A DNA stretch of 64,000 nt from Nothopassalora personata (Eukaryota; Ascomycota; Dothideomycetes; Mycosphaerellales; Mycosphaerellaceae). Shown here one piece after another: positions 1 through 10,415 of the stretch (positions are counted from its first letter, which is position 1; each line of letters begins with the position of its first letter). The stretch is taken from NCBI GenBank assembly GCA_033816765.1, contig CM066287.1, forward strand, positions 4,712,001 to 4,776,000, given 5' to 3'. The notes beneath the pieces were generated by a model. That model had not been told where the DNA came from. It worked only from the letters and a program-made list of their open reading frames with translations, and did no database searches. The position numbers and the translations under genes were made by a program.

Positions 1-879
1 CTACAGTACATGCACTAGCCGTGTCGGCTCCCTTACGCCCGTTCGGGTCATGTTTAGCGCCTCCGAATTCGAGAGGTCGCTGACATCCCTGCTACTGTGA
101 TCATGTCATCAATTGGTGTTGAGTTCACGTACGTACGTGCGCGTCCACCTATTACTCTTGCGTGGACATCAAAATCGGTGACTTGTCGTAAGCATTATTT
201 GTATTTGCTGGGACCACACGTCGGCCCTGGTGATCAGCGGGACTTTGCGTATAATTCGAGCATCGCAGGCCTCTTCCTAGCAGGCCCAGCTCCAACTCTA
301 AGTCATCATTCAAAACTTGATTAGCCCTTTAGCACTCCAAACTGCGCTTGCCCGCTCGGCGAGGGCCAATAGTATCCAGGGAGGATCTCGTAGGATGACC
401 AAAGTGCAGCGGAGGGCTAGGGGGTAGGTATTCCCTATTTAATGGCAATTGATTGCTTAGTCAGAATGTGAGCTGCCCCTAGACGGAATCACAAGCAAGG
501 AAATGAGCTGCGGGAGGAAAGCGAATTGAGAAGGACTTATGGTGCAGAACAGCAGACATAGCACGTCTATACTCCTAGACACGGCTTGCAACAATAATAC
601 CACAATGACATGTACATACCTTTGACAAGACGCTCCTAGAATTTATTCTTGTGTGGCTCTTCCACAGCCACCATTGCTACGCCACATAACACGACCCGTG
701 CGATGCCATCATATCCATGCTAGATCTGAGCTTAAGTCGGCGCGACAGCTTTCTAGCGTGAAGAAGAACAAGCGACCAAGCCCTGTCGCCCGTCGCCCGT
801 CGTCCGTCACCTCGACCGCGGACAACCACTGCCGATCCGCTCGCCGGCGACTCGTGGTGGCGAGGCCGGAGAGCGAGAC
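1..879. other. Intergenic region upstream of the Ssk2-type kinase gene
   Basis: No open frame here resembles a known protein. The stretch probably holds the promoter and 5' leader of the kinase gene that starts at 880. Close to that start (about 786-812) there is a short CGCCCGT/CGTCCGT direct repeat in a pyrimidine-rich leader. No RNA gene or repeat element is recognised. Confidence 0.5.
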
Positions 880-3800
880 ATGCCGTCCTCGTCGTCCTCG
901 TCTACCCCTGCGAAGAAGACCTTGGCTCCCCTCAACATCCACGGCCGCACCACCGCCACCACTCCGGCGTCGTTGCGTGGTGGCGCCCACGTCCGCTACA
1001 GCAGCGACTCGGCCGTGCCCGCCACCACCACCATCATGGAGGAACCGGACGCACGACCCGAGCTGCAGAATTTCGATTCTAGCGGGACCGGGAGCTCCAA
1101 CGACGAGGCATACGCCCAGGGTCAAGAGAGCGGGAGCTACAGCGACAGTGATGGGGTCACGTCCAGGCATTTCGGGCCAGCTGCGCCGCCAGCCGTGGAC
1201 GAGGCGACGCCTTTGACCAATTGGAGTAGCTATGGGTGGCCACCGAACGGCAGTAGTTCTGGTCGGGCAAGCACCCGCAGCTCGATGGATGCGAGTGGGC
1301 AGCAGTATGAAACATTGCCATCTGGTCAAGCGGTGATGAATGGCCAGGCAGCTGCGTCCCGGCAGATGCGGCCAGGCACCACCAGGCAGCCGAGCAATGC
1401 CTATGCTCCAGCCCGAAGACCGCATCAGTACTCCTTGAACACATCCACCAGGCCCCGAAACAGCTCCACACATCGACGGAGGAACCCAAACGCCGAGTAT
1501 AGGGCGCAAGAGAAAGCATACGTGCAACGTATCAGGCAGGATGCACCCCAGGAGGAGTTCTACGCTGAGCCTAGGACGCCCAGCTTGGACTACAGTTCTG
1601 GTTCAGAACCCGAGGAGGACTCGCCCACAAACACCAACTATGTCGATCAAGATCCTGCCGAAGCCGACACTCTCCTCTACTATGGCAATGAAGATTTGGA
1701 ACCGTCGGTGGAGGAGTTGAAGGTACCAGCGAACCGAGAGCGACTCGAGTGGCATGCAATGTTGGCGAACGTGTTGACCGGAGATGTGGTGAAACAAGAG
1801 AAAAAACGGTTGATTGGAGGATCGGAGCAGCAAGGCGAGAACACTTTGAAGACGGAAGTCTGGATCGGCGTACGAGCAAAAACATGTGGTCGATCAATAG
1901 CAGCGCAGAAGAGGTTGATTGAAGATGGAAGGTCAAAGATCAAGCCAGCGATCGAATCGATTGTGGCATTCGAGATCAAAGGCGAAGCGGAAGTAGGCCA
2001 GTCTGCAGCTGAACAGGTGCAAGAGATTGTGAAGAAGATCGAAAAGATCGAAGGGCTCTATCCCACTCGGCAGGCGTTCGAAGCAGCTCACCCGCGCGCC
2101 GCCTCGACTGCATACCGGGAGACTTGTGATGCTGTCATAGCATGGAACAATACCACAGAGCTGATCAATACAGAACTGGGTATCTTGCAAAGCTGGGTCG
2201 GGAATGTGGAGCTCGACTTCACACAACCGCGAGTGTATCCTGAAAGCGAGCAGGGCAATCACCTTTTCGACGACAGTTCATTCATCGACCGGATATTAAA
2301 GGAGGATGGCTTGAAATCGTTGCAAGGCGACAAGAGCTTACTGCAAGGAGTAAATACTGTCATTCACAAGGCAAAGACAACACTCATCAGCAACGCCGAA
2401 GCATTCTCGGACCGTCATCTACCGCCTTACATTGAAGAGCTTCTTACTTTGATCAACTTTCCCAGCCGCCTCATTCAGGAAATCATACGCATGCGACTGT
2501 CTTATGCTAAGAAGATGAAAGACTCCGCGCAGCAGGGCGTCATGACGGCAGAGCAGATGATCCTGCAATTTCAGATCCTCTTGCAGCTCGCAGTGAGGAT
2601 CAAGGAAGCATACAATGTCATTGCTCAGCCAGAGCCGGGCTGGGACCTGCCACCGTGCATTGACGACAACTTCGATTCTGTGATACTCGATGCGTTGAAA
2701 TTCTACTTCAAAATGCTGAATTGGAAGCTCATGGCCAACAAGAACACTTTCAAAGAGGCAGAAATTCTGGAACAAGAGTGGGACTTCTCGAACGAGCTCG
2801 GACGGTACCTGGATGGCGGTGATGTCGAAGTCGCAGAGCAGTTCTCAAGCTTGACTTCCAAGTCGATGGTCCGACTGGCGGCACATTTCGAGAAAGAGCT
2901 TCAGAGACCGCCTGACGAAGTCGCTGGTACCGCTGAGATGGACAAAAGATACAAATCCATCCTAGACTCGGTCCGTGTTCGACAGCGCAAGATCTTCCGA
3001 TTCGGCAGAATCTTGAGTCAAAGATTCGAGAATGCAACAGAGTACAACATCAACATCGAAAGCGAGCAGTATGAAGATCTGTTGCTTGCACTAAGGTTAT
3101 CTGGCCACTTCCTGATCGAAAAACCCCCCGGAAGTCCACCGCCGCTTATACCTGGCGATGAGGCCAAGAGTGGCGCCAAGATGTACATTCTGGCAAGTCC
3201 TGCTTTGCGAGAGCGACCAAAGGACATCCAGAGCATGCTCGGGACGTGTTACCACGCTGAAGATAGTCCCGAGGATCCTAGTAACCCATATGTCTTGATA
3301 CTGCGACCCGAGAATCCACTGTACTGGGAAGGTGCTCGCATGGAAACCCCACTGGGCACAATCGGCCAGGAGATGCTCAAGACGCCTCAATCACTTGATC
3401 TGAAGACTGGTCGACTGCGGCTCGTCGCCGATGGCAGTCAGCAGCGGCTCGCAAATGCGAACATGGCCTTCAGTCAAGCGACCGGTAATTTCGATTTGAC
3501 TGTGCTGGTCGAGCAACGAGCAAACCTGCCACGAGTCAACCAAGAGCTAGCGAAGATCCGCAAAACTGCGCACAAGCTCTCTAATACCATTATGGACTCT
3601 GTCGCTATTGTTCGCTCACAGACGGAAGCTGCTGGCAGGAAGTGGGAGAGTCAAGAACTCATCCAGACCTGCTTTGCTTTCGCGACCGAGTTTGGTCAGC
3701 GTTCTGCAATCCACATGGATGCCCAGCGAAGAGCGATCAACCAGCACAAGCTCACCAAGCTTGCGCTCGACTGGGTTTCATTCATATGTGATGATTGTGT

Positions 3801-5259
3801 GGCGTCGGATCGAAAGACTTTCCGATGGGCAGTCGTGGCGCTCGAATTCGCAATGGTTATGACACGAGGGCAGAATATTCTTTCTATATCCGATGAGGAG
3901 TATGCGCTGCTGAGGAGTAAAGTGGCAGGCTGCATGAGTCTGCTGATTAGCCACTTTGACATCATGGGCGCCAGAGGTACTGTCGCTGCACAAGCAGAGA
4001 AACAGCGTATGGACGCCATGGTGGGCAAGCTCAGACTTGACATCGGGAAACTGAAGGATGACGAAGAAAGCTCACGCATAGTGCGCTCGCAGTGGCTTGA
4101 TGAGCTGGAAAAGATTGATCAAGTGCGAAAAGACCGTGAAGCTGAGCGGCAAGCTTTGGGCAGAGTGCTCGAGGACTCTAATGACGCGGATCGTGCACTC
4201 ACCCATTTGTCTGCTTCTGCCAGCAACGTGCACCTGCGATGGCAACAAGGACAATTCGTCGGTGGAGGCACTTTCGGATCAGTCTACGCTGCCATCAACC
4301 TGGATAGCGGTCACCTGATGGCCGTGAAAGAGATCCGTCTGCAAGACCCGAAGATGATCCCGACTATCGTCTCGCAGATTCGCGACGAGATGGGTGTTCT
4401 CCAAGTCCTTGATCACCCCAATGTGGTCCAGTACTACGGCATAGAGCCTCACAGAGACAAGGTGTATATCTTTATGGAATACTGCTCTGGTGGCTCGCTT
4501 GCTGGACTATTGGAACATGGCCGCATCGAAGACGAAATGGTGCTTCAGGTATACGCCCTGCAGATGCTTGAGGGTCTAGGATACCTCCACGAGGCGAACG
4601 TCGTGCATCGCGACATCAAGCCTGAGAACATTCTCCTCGACCACAACGGAGTGATCAAATTTGTCGATTTCGGTGCAGCCAAAGTCATTGCAAGACAAGG
4701 CAAGACCATCGTCGCTGATGGTCCCAACAGCCGGGGCGAACAACGCTCAGTTCAAGGCACACCTATGTACATGTCTCCCGAAGTCATCAAAGGCGGCAAG
4801 CACCCTCACGCCCGTCTCGGCGCAGCCGACATCTGGTCTCTAGGCTGTGTCATTAGCGAAATGGCAACCGGCAGCAGGCCATGGGCCAACATGGACAATG
4901 ACTTCGCCATCATGTACAACATCGCCAACGGCAACTCCCCGCAGATGCCAACCCGCGAACAACTCTCGGACGTCGGTCTAGACTTCTTGAAACGCTGCTT
5001 CGAACGTGATCCGGCAAAACGAGCCTCTGCAGCGGAACTGTTACAGCACGAATGGATCCTTGGAATAAAAGTTCAGCTTTCACTTGAGCCGGGGACGCCG
5101 CAGACGCCGAGTGTACAGAGTGAGAGCTCTTTCGGTGGCCTCGTTACTCCTTCTAGTGAGAGGCCTGGTGAGGGCTCGCAGATTTTGAGTCCGGGCAATT
5201 CTGGGAATAATGTGGTTGAAGAGTCGCCGTTGAGGGAAGAGGTGGAGCAGGAGGAATAG
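880..5259 (+). CDS. SSK2: MAP kinase kinase kinase of the HOG osmotic-stress pathway (Ssk2/Ssk22/Wis4 type)
   Basis: Single-exon gene of 1459 residues, within the usual size range of Ssk2/Wis4/OS-4 kinases. The N-terminal ~260 residues are low complexity (Ser/Thr/Pro). A long helical regulatory region follows, and the kinase domain is C-terminal: glycine loop GGGTFGSV near residue 1128, catalytic lysine in MAVKEIR near 1150, HRDIKPEN at 1243-1250, DFG at 1263-1265, and GTPMYMSPEV in the activation segment. In the family this kinase takes the signal from the Ssk1 response regulator and phosphorylates the Pbs2 MAPKK in the cytoplasm. The start at 880 is the first ATG of the frame. A C-terminal tail of ~80 residues rich in Ser, Pro and Glu follows the kinase. 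The family assignment is firm; the symbol is by homology. Confidence 0.93.
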   Translation: MPSSSSSSTPAKKTLAPLNIHGRTTATTPASLRGGAHVRYSSDSAVPATTTIMEEPDARPELQNFDSSGTGSSNDEAYAQGQESGSYSDSDGVTSRHFGPAAPPAVDEATPLTNWSSYGWPPNGSSSGRASTRSSMDASGQQYETLPSGQAVMNGQAAASRQMRPGTTRQPSNAYAPARRPHQYSLNTSTRPRNSSTHRRRNPNAEYRAQEKAYVQRIRQDAPQEEFYAEPRTPSLDYSSGSEPEEDSPTNTNYVDQDPAEADTLLYYGNEDLEPSVEELKVPANRERLEWHAMLANVLTGDVVKQEKKRLIGGSEQQGENTLKTEVWIGVRAKTCGRSIAAQKRLIEDGRSKIKPAIESIVAFEIKGEAEVGQSAAEQVQEIVKKIEKIEGLYPTRQAFEAAHPRAASTAYRETCDAVIAWNNTTELINTELGILQSWVGNVELDFTQPRVYPESEQGNHLFDDSSFIDRILKEDGLKSLQGDKSLLQGVNTVIHKAKTTLISNAEAFSDRHLPPYIEELLTLINFPSRLIQEIIRMRLSYAKKMKDSAQQGVMTAEQMILQFQILLQLAVRIKEAYNVIAQPEPGWDLPPCIDDNFDSVILDALKFYFKMLNWKLMANKNTFKEAEILEQEWDFSNELGRYLDGGDVEVAEQFSSLTSKSMVRLAAHFEKELQRPPDEVAGTAEMDKRYKSILDSVRVRQRKIFRFGRILSQRFENATEYNINIESEQYEDLLLALRLSGHFLIEKPPGSPPPLIPGDEAKSGAKMYILASPALRERPKDIQSMLGTCYHAEDSPEDPSNPYVLILRPENPLYWEGARMETPLGTIGQEMLKTPQSLDLKTGRLRLVADGSQQRLANANMAFSQATGNFDLTVLVEQRANLPRVNQELAKIRKTAHKLSNTIMDSVAIVRSQTEAAGRKWESQELIQTCFAFATEFGQRSAIHMDAQRRAINQHKLTKLALDWVSFICDDCVASDRKTFRWAVVALEFAMVMTRGQNILSISDEEYALLRSKVAGCMSLLISHFDIMGARGTVAAQAEKQRMDAMVGKLRLDIGKLKDDEESSRIVRSQWLDELEKIDQVRKDREAERQALGRVLEDSNDADRALTHLSASASNVHLRWQQGQFVGGGTFGSVYAAINLDSGHLMAVKEIRLQDPKMIPTIVSQIRDEMGVLQVLDHPNVVQYYGIEPHRDKVYIFMEYCSGGSLAGLLEHGRIEDEMVLQVYALQMLEGLGYLHEANVVHRDIKPENILLDHNGVIKFVDFGAAKVIARQGKTIVADGPNSRGEQRSVQGTPMYMSPEVIKGGKHPHARLGAADIWSLGCVISEMATGSRPWANMDNDFAIMYNIANGNSPQMPTREQLSDVGLDFLKRCFERDPAKRASAAELLQHEWILGIKVQLSLEPGTPQTPSVQSESSFGGLVTPSSERPGEGSQILSPGNSGNNVVEESPLREEVEQEE

Positions 5260-5867
5260 TTGACCTCTATGATGAAGATGCCTGGGGCGAGGAGGAAATC
5301 GGGATACTTTACGAATTGAGGTTGGGGTCGCTTGGCTTTTGGGAACTGCTTACGCTTGTGAGTGTTTTCCATGTCGACATTGCACCGAGATGAATTCGAT
5401 GGGCATCGCTTTGGGGTCCCCTGAGATGGCAAGAAAGATGAACTTGAGGACATACAGCATCAGCGTCGGCGTCGTGGGATATGAGCGGCATTCTTCTGAG
5501 CGCCTATATCCGGTATTCCTGTAGTAGAACAAGAACCCTATGACTTGATCGAAAGTCTGTCTGTACATTCTCAGATGGTCAAGGACGACACCTCCCGCCG
5601 ATGCGCCTTGCCTCCATTCAGCCCGTCATCGTGCTTGATAAGATGTTGCTGAACCGGGTGCAACAGCTCCTTCTTCGCAGCTTCACGAAACAGCTCTTTC
5701 CACTCGCCTCTTTCTGGCGGTGATCGGCGAGCCTCTTGCTGCATCGCTTTGTCGGGTTCTGTCCCATTGTTGATGATATTCTGCCCACTAATATAAGCCT
5801 GATGATGATAAGATTGCCTTGTTCCAATTGCCCCATCCGTGTCCGGCCGTGTCTCATTAGCGTATTT
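5260..5867. other. Intergenic region between convergent genes
   Basis: About 600 bp separates the stops of the kinase gene (+) and VPS26 (-). It should hold both 3' UTRs. No coding sequence, repeat or RNA gene is recognised. Confidence 0.5.
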
Positions 5868-6806
5868 TCAGCTGGCCTGGATCTCCTTGGCCTGTTGCTG
5901 TGCGAGTTCGCTGTTCTCCGGTGCCTGTCGGTACAGCACAATCTCGCTTTGCTTGAAGTATCGTCTTGCGTCTTCGTCGATGAGGACCAATGACAAGTAA
6001 TATCGTGTGCTGAACTTCTTGTTGACGTCTCGGAATGTGGGTGTCAGGTCAAAGCCGCCGAGGAAGAGGCGGATAGGGATTGTCTCGCCTCGCGAGGGCG
6101 AGCCGTCCATGATTTCGAAGCGTACCAGTGTCTCGGACTCGTTGTATTGGTTGGGCGGGACGCCTGTTGTCTCTCGTCTTATGATTGAGAGCTCCATGTG
6201 TCGTATCTTCAGGCGGACCAGCAGGAAGTATATGCGGCCGACGATGACATCCTTCAGGTGGTACTTGCTCTTGCTGTACTCGAACTCGATGTGCAGGCAG
6301 TCTTCGATACCGACGTCCATCTTGATCACGCTATTCGTCTCCGGTGGCTGCCTGTACGAGTAGACCCAGAGGTCCTTCTCGCGCACGACATCTGCCATGC
6401 GCCGCGATACGGTCACCCTCAGAAAGTATCGTAGCTTGACGTTGATGCCGTGATATGATTCGTACTGCTTCTCCACGTTCTTAAAGGAGAAGGGCAGTGT
6501 GACCGGATGCTGCAGCTCTCCCGGCGCGGCCAGCTCAGTCTGCAGCGAGAGGAATTCGTGATGCGTGCCGCGGTCGAAGAACATCTCGATGGTGCCCACG
6601 AACTGCACTTTGATGCCCGTGTGCTCCAGTCGCTTGCCATCTTTGGGCCGCATCGTCACTGCGCCCTTGACTGTCTCCCCGTCGAGGTATAGCGGGCATT
6701 TCTCGCGCCTGTTCTTGTCGAGCTTGACGTCGACGGTTGGCCGGTCGTCGGTGTTGTCGAGGACGATGTCGATATCGAGCGGTGTGGAAAAGGAAAACAG
6801 CGACAT
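5868..6806 (-). CDS. VPS26: Vacuolar protein sorting protein 26, retromer cargo-selective subunit
   Basis: Intronless, 312 residues. The protein has the arrestin-like Vps26 fold signature throughout: MSLFSFSTPLDIDIVL at the N terminus, LDGETVKGAV, HTGIKVQFVG, the LRYFLRVT strand, DVGIEDCLHIEFEYSKSKYHL, and the C-terminal ETIPIRLFLGGFDLTPTF segment. Vps26 pairs with Vps35 and Vps29 on endosomes to return cargo such as Vps10 to the Golgi. The frame stays open for 29 more codons upstream (to 6893), but the conserved family start is the ATG at 6806. Human VPS26 is 327 residues, so the length fits. It is divergent from the homocysteine methyltransferase gene across about 170 bp, so the two share a promoter region. 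Confidence 0.95.
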   Translation of the reverse strand: MSLFSFSTPLDIDIVLDNTDDRPTVDVKLDKNRREKCPLYLDGETVKGAVTMRPKDGKRLEHTGIKVQFVGTIEMFFDRGTHHEFLSLQTELAAPGELQHPVTLPFSFKNVEKQYESYHGINVKLRYFLRVTVSRRMADVVREKDLWVYSYRQPPETNSVIKMDVGIEDCLHIEFEYSKSKYHLKDVIVGRIYFLLVRLKIRHMELSIIRRETTGVPPNQYNESETLVRFEIMDGSPSRGETIPIRLFLGGFDLTPTFRDVNKKFSTRYYLSLVLIDEDARRYFKQSEIVLYRQAPENSELAQQQAKEIQAS

Positions 6807-6975
6807 GTTGGCGGCCGTCTGGCGGAGGAGAGTAGTTGTCATGCGATCAGAGAGCGAGTGGTGCTGTAACGTGGAGCTCGCAGCTTTCATCATTGCTGCC
6901 TTGGTGCCTGACGCATTCCCCGGCTGTCTCCCTTTTGGACAGGTCGTTCAGCGAGCGTCGGTGCACAAGTCCGCC
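6807..6975. promoter_or_regulatory. Short divergent promoter between VPS26 and homocysteine S-methyltransferase
   Basis: Only 169 bp lies between the two predicted start codons, so both 5' UTRs and both core promoters must fit here or overlap the coding regions. Both flanking frames stay open into this interval, which makes the exact starts depend on family alignment. No specific binding site is claimed. Confidence 0.45.
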
Positions 6976-7995
6976 ATGCTCACCAGGGAACAGTTCACAG
7001 ACTTGCTGGCATCGCGAGGGACATTGATCATCGATGGCGCGCTCGCTACAGAGCTTGAAGTACGAGGTCACAATCTCAATCATCCTCTTTGGTCGATGAA
7101 GGTCATGCAGGATGATGCCGGCATTGAAAGCATCAAGGACATCCATCTGGACTACTATCGTGCAGGAGCCGACGTTGTCATCACAGCATCATACCAAGCT
7201 TCCACTCAAGGCCTCATCGAACACTTTGGACTGTCCGAGCCCGAAGCACAACAGGCGGTGATACGTACCGTTCAGCTGGCTCAAGATGCGCGAGAGCTTG
7301 CATACGAAGAAGGCGCAGTCCCTCGTGGGCATCAATTGCTCGTAGCCGGTAGTGTCGGGCCTTATGGTGCTTATTTATCCGACGGATCGGAGTACAGAGG
7401 CGACTATGTCAGATCAATCCAGGAACTCCAAGACTTCCATCGGCCGAGGATCCAGGCATTATGTGATGCTGGTGTAGACTTGCTTGCTCTGGAAACAATA
7501 CCTAGCCTGACCGAGATCGAGGCGCTGATAGATTTGCTCACGTCAGACTTCCCTCAGGCTATAGCATGGCTCAGTTGCACCACCAAGGACTTGGATCATC
7601 TCAGCGACGGTGCGCCCTGGAACAATGTGCTCCAGCTTGTCAACCGGCACGACCAGATCATCGGCTTTGGAATCAATTGTGTTCCTTTGGCGAGTTCTGC
7701 AAACACATTACAGAGCATCAGCGAACACACGACATTGCCTCTCGTTTGCTATCCCAACTCTGGGGAAGAATGGAATGCTTTGACCAAGACATGGCATGGG
7801 GAGCGACCTGACGATGTACTCGCAAAGGGCGAGGTCAACTCAACTGCCAAGTCATCACTTGCTGACAGCGTGAGAAGTTGGATCGACAACAGGGCGCGTC
7901 TTATCGGCGGCTGCTGTCGCACAGGACCAGCTTTTATCAAAACCGTTCACGAACATCTTCAAGGGAGAGCTCCTCTACTACCATCTTCTGCATGA
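6976..7995 (+). CDS. Homocysteine S-methyltransferase (Mht1/Sam4 type)
   Basis: 339 residues from the ATG at 6976. The open frame extends upstream to 6565, but that part overlaps VPS26 antisense and is not family-like. The N terminus reads LIIDGALATELEVRG, the family signature. The zinc-binding cysteines are present: one in FGINCVP (Cys235) and the pair in IGGCCRTGP (Cys313, Cys314). The enzyme transfers a methyl group from S-methylmethionine or S-adenosylmethionine to homocysteine to give methionine; which donor is used cannot be read from the sequence. The length matches yeast Mht1 and Sam4 (about 325 residues). No intron is needed. Confidence 0.92.
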   Translation: MLTREQFTDLLASRGTLIIDGALATELEVRGHNLNHPLWSMKVMQDDAGIESIKDIHLDYYRAGADVVITASYQASTQGLIEHFGLSEPEAQQAVIRTVQLAQDARELAYEEGAVPRGHQLLVAGSVGPYGAYLSDGSEYRGDYVRSIQELQDFHRPRIQALCDAGVDLLALETIPSLTEIEALIDLLTSDFPQAIAWLSCTTKDLDHLSDGAPWNNVLQLVNRHDQIIGFGINCVPLASSANTLQSISEHTTLPLVCYPNSGEEWNALTKTWHGERPDDVLAKGEVNSTAKSSLADSVRSWIDNRARLIGGCCRTGPAFIKTVHEHLQGRAPLLPSSA

Positions 7996-8271
7996 ACACT
8001 GTCAGAGCTAGACCACTTTGCACGATTATATAACTGCTTTAGGCAAGATGGCTCTTGTATCTCGCTGTCGTACCTGCCTTAGCTTCGAAGGCGTGCGCGA
8101 GCCCCGCTGATGGGCAAGGCCAGCTTCGGAATGGTCTCAATGGCGCGATGAGGCATCGCAGCATCCGAACAAAGAAAGTCCTGTACTACTGCTGAACATC
8201 TGATCGACGCAAGGAAGAAAATACTTGGAAAACTCCACGAACAACAACCAAAGCTACCACACCACATCCAC

Positions 8272-8884
8272 ATGGCGACCGAGATCCAACAAACTCTGAA
8301 GACCAAGAACGAGCTGTATGCTTCATCTTTCGATAAAGGTCACCTCGCTCTGCCACCTGCGAAGAAGTATCTCGTTGGTACGAACCAATATCATATGCGC
8401 CTGTTGAACATCACATTGACGAGCTCAGTGACATGCATGGATGCCCGTATCGATCCAGCAGCAGCCTACGGCATCGATCTAGGCGATGCGCACGTCATTC
8501 GCAATGCTGGCGGCAACGCGAAAGACGCTTTTCGCTCGATCCTGATCTCGCAGCATTTGCTCGGAACTCGTGAGATTATCTTGGTCAAGCATGTGAGTGG
8601 CCAGCCACTTCCTTCAAATAGCTGTTTGATCCGGGCCTGACTGACTGCAACAGACTGGATGCGGCATGCTTACCTTCACCAACGCTGATGCATTGAGCGT
8701 CGTTGCGAACAATGTTGGTCCTGGCATCGTGCCATCGACCTTCGACTTTCAGCCCTTTCCGGATGTTGAGAAAGCGGTGAAAGATGACGTTGAGTGGTTG
8801 AGAGGACAGGGTGCTCTCGTGGGAAAGACCATTAGCGGCTGGGTCTACGAGGTTGAGACGGGAAAGACAAAGCAGGTGGGCTGA
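8272..8884 (-). other. Antisense strand of the carbonic anhydrase gene: no gene seen
   Basis: Only short fragmentary frames are present on this strand; the coding gene is on the plus strand. The 276 bp upstream of it (7996-8271) holds only the 3' end of the methyltransferase gene and the promoter of the carbonic anhydrase gene. Confidence 0.3.
8272..8884 (+). CDS. Beta-carbonic anhydrase
   Basis: Two exons, 8272-8592 and 8654-8884, joined in phase 0 across a 61-nt intron (GTGAGT donor, CAACAG acceptor). The product is 183 residues. The zinc-site motifs of the beta class are complete: CMDAR at residues 55-59 (Cys ligand plus the Asp-Arg dyad), then His107 and Cys110 in the spliced HTGCGM. The intron falls exactly between the His and Thr codons of the HxxC zinc motif, so only the spliced product can bind zinc. 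The enzyme interconverts CO2 and bicarbonate. The protein is short like the small plant-type or bacterial-like fungal beta-CAs, and I see no targeting peptide. Confidence 0.9.
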
Positions 8885-9178
8885 AGGTGGAGTCATGATT
8901 TTCGTGTGTAAGTGTTTTGTAGATGGTGGCTATCGTCAAGCAGTGTGCAGCTGGCGTCCTTTCCTGACAGCTGCACGTCGTGGGGCGCTGACAGGCCATA
9001 CTCCCTCCTCATTATCACGTTCTCAGCCTATTACTACTATCCAGTAGCGCTCGTCCAGTAGCGTGCCGTCTGCTTCCTTTTCCAACCGTCTTGTGGCTAT
9101 GGCCACTTACACCTACCTCCCTTGCTTTCATGATCTCACCCCATCACCGTCCGTGTGGTTCCAATCTGTCTTCTTGTC

Positions 9179-10415
9179 CTACCCGCTATTCGAGCCATCT
9201 TGACTCGCCTTGAACTCCTCCAGCGTAGGTATTGGAGTGCCATTGGCGGCTGCCGCACGCTTCGCTGCCGAGAATGCATGTGCTAGTGCATGCCAAGTCC
9301 GACTGTCGCTGTAGCCTTCATGCATTGATCTCAAGTGTCGCTGTTTGCGCACAAGGACCGGGTCTGCGGCATCGACCGTCACAGTAGCATCGAAGAGGAC
9401 CGTAAGCTCAACCTCGCCTGTGGTTTTGTTGAGGAGATACTCTGGAGCGTGGGGACAGTTGCGATGGTCTTCAATGACTGCGTTCGCCTTGTCCAAGAGG
9501 TCGCCCAGGGTCAAGCCGGTGCTGTTGAAGACGGTATGTTCTGGTGGAGGGGGCGGATGATTTGGCGGTTGAGGGCCGAACATAAAGTGCGGAGGTGGAC
9601 AGCAGCTAGTCTTGACGCTCATCTGCGTTGGGGGAGGTTGAGCAACGAGCATCTTCCTCACGCGATTGCCAATGTGTTGTGGTGGCGACTTGATCCAAGC
9701 CCTCTTGCAAGGTCCGTGGATACTGGCTCTAATATCGACTCGCTTGTCATCATCTTGTGGTGTTGATGGTTGCTGCGGTGGCACTGGAGCTGTCAGCATA
9801 TAGCCCCCCACAAGTCATACATTACTCGTAGAGCACGCAGTAGTTCTTGATGTTATACTTACCAACGAACGGACGCTCACTTAGGAATGTGATGACGGCC
9901 AAGAAGCCAGGCAGGGTATCATGGTCCTCGAACGGCGCCGTGAGATGACCCGAGTCCGAGTCGGGACGAAGTGAGAGTGCGCGTTGAAGAGTGACGGACG
10001 AGTGGACACAGTCGCGGAATTGCCGGTTGACCTGCTGGACTTTTAGCAGCTCCTGGATGCTCAAAGTGCTCAGGATCATCTCGAGCAGCTCTGGAACGTT
10101 GAAGATGCGCTGAGCAAGCCCTAGAGCGTGCTTTGGACAGCGCTGGTTGATTGCTCCCGACGGCAGTCTCGTGATGCATGCCTGCTTTAGCTCCCTCGCG
10201 GCAGCATTCGCGGTCTTCATGCAGGTGACAAACTCGTCGGAAGAAGTGTTGCTTCCCAGTACCAATTCGCCCATGGTCTTGAGCGCCTCTTCGAGTTTGT
10301 CGTGTTTGTCGAGGTCGGCGAGGTTCGACGCGGCGTGGTTGTGGTTGGTGGGCATTGCGATTGTTCTGTTAGCGAGCTCTGCGTAATTGCCGTATCCTCG
10401 GAAGCGTGCAGCCAT
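9179..10415 (-). CDS. F-box domain protein
   Basis: Two exons on the minus strand: 10415-9863, then 9789-9179. The donor GTAAGT begins at 9862. Two in-frame acceptors exist (exon starting at 9789 or 9783), differing by two codons; with the first, the product is 387 residues. An F-box-like motif lies near residues 103-150 (RIFNVPELLEMILSTLSIQE, followed by a QQVNRQFRDCV segment). The C-terminal exon is rich in Pro and Gln at first and carries no domain I recognise. F-box proteins bring substrates to SCF ubiquitin ligases through Skp1; the target here is unknown. The ATG at 10415 is the first in frame. Confidence 0.75.

Noticed and set aside
709..1527. Long minus-strand frame (272 codons) over the start of the Ssk2-type gene
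   Set aside because: It is the antisense shadow of a GC-rich, low-complexity N terminus; it has no family resemblance and its first codon is not a convincing start.
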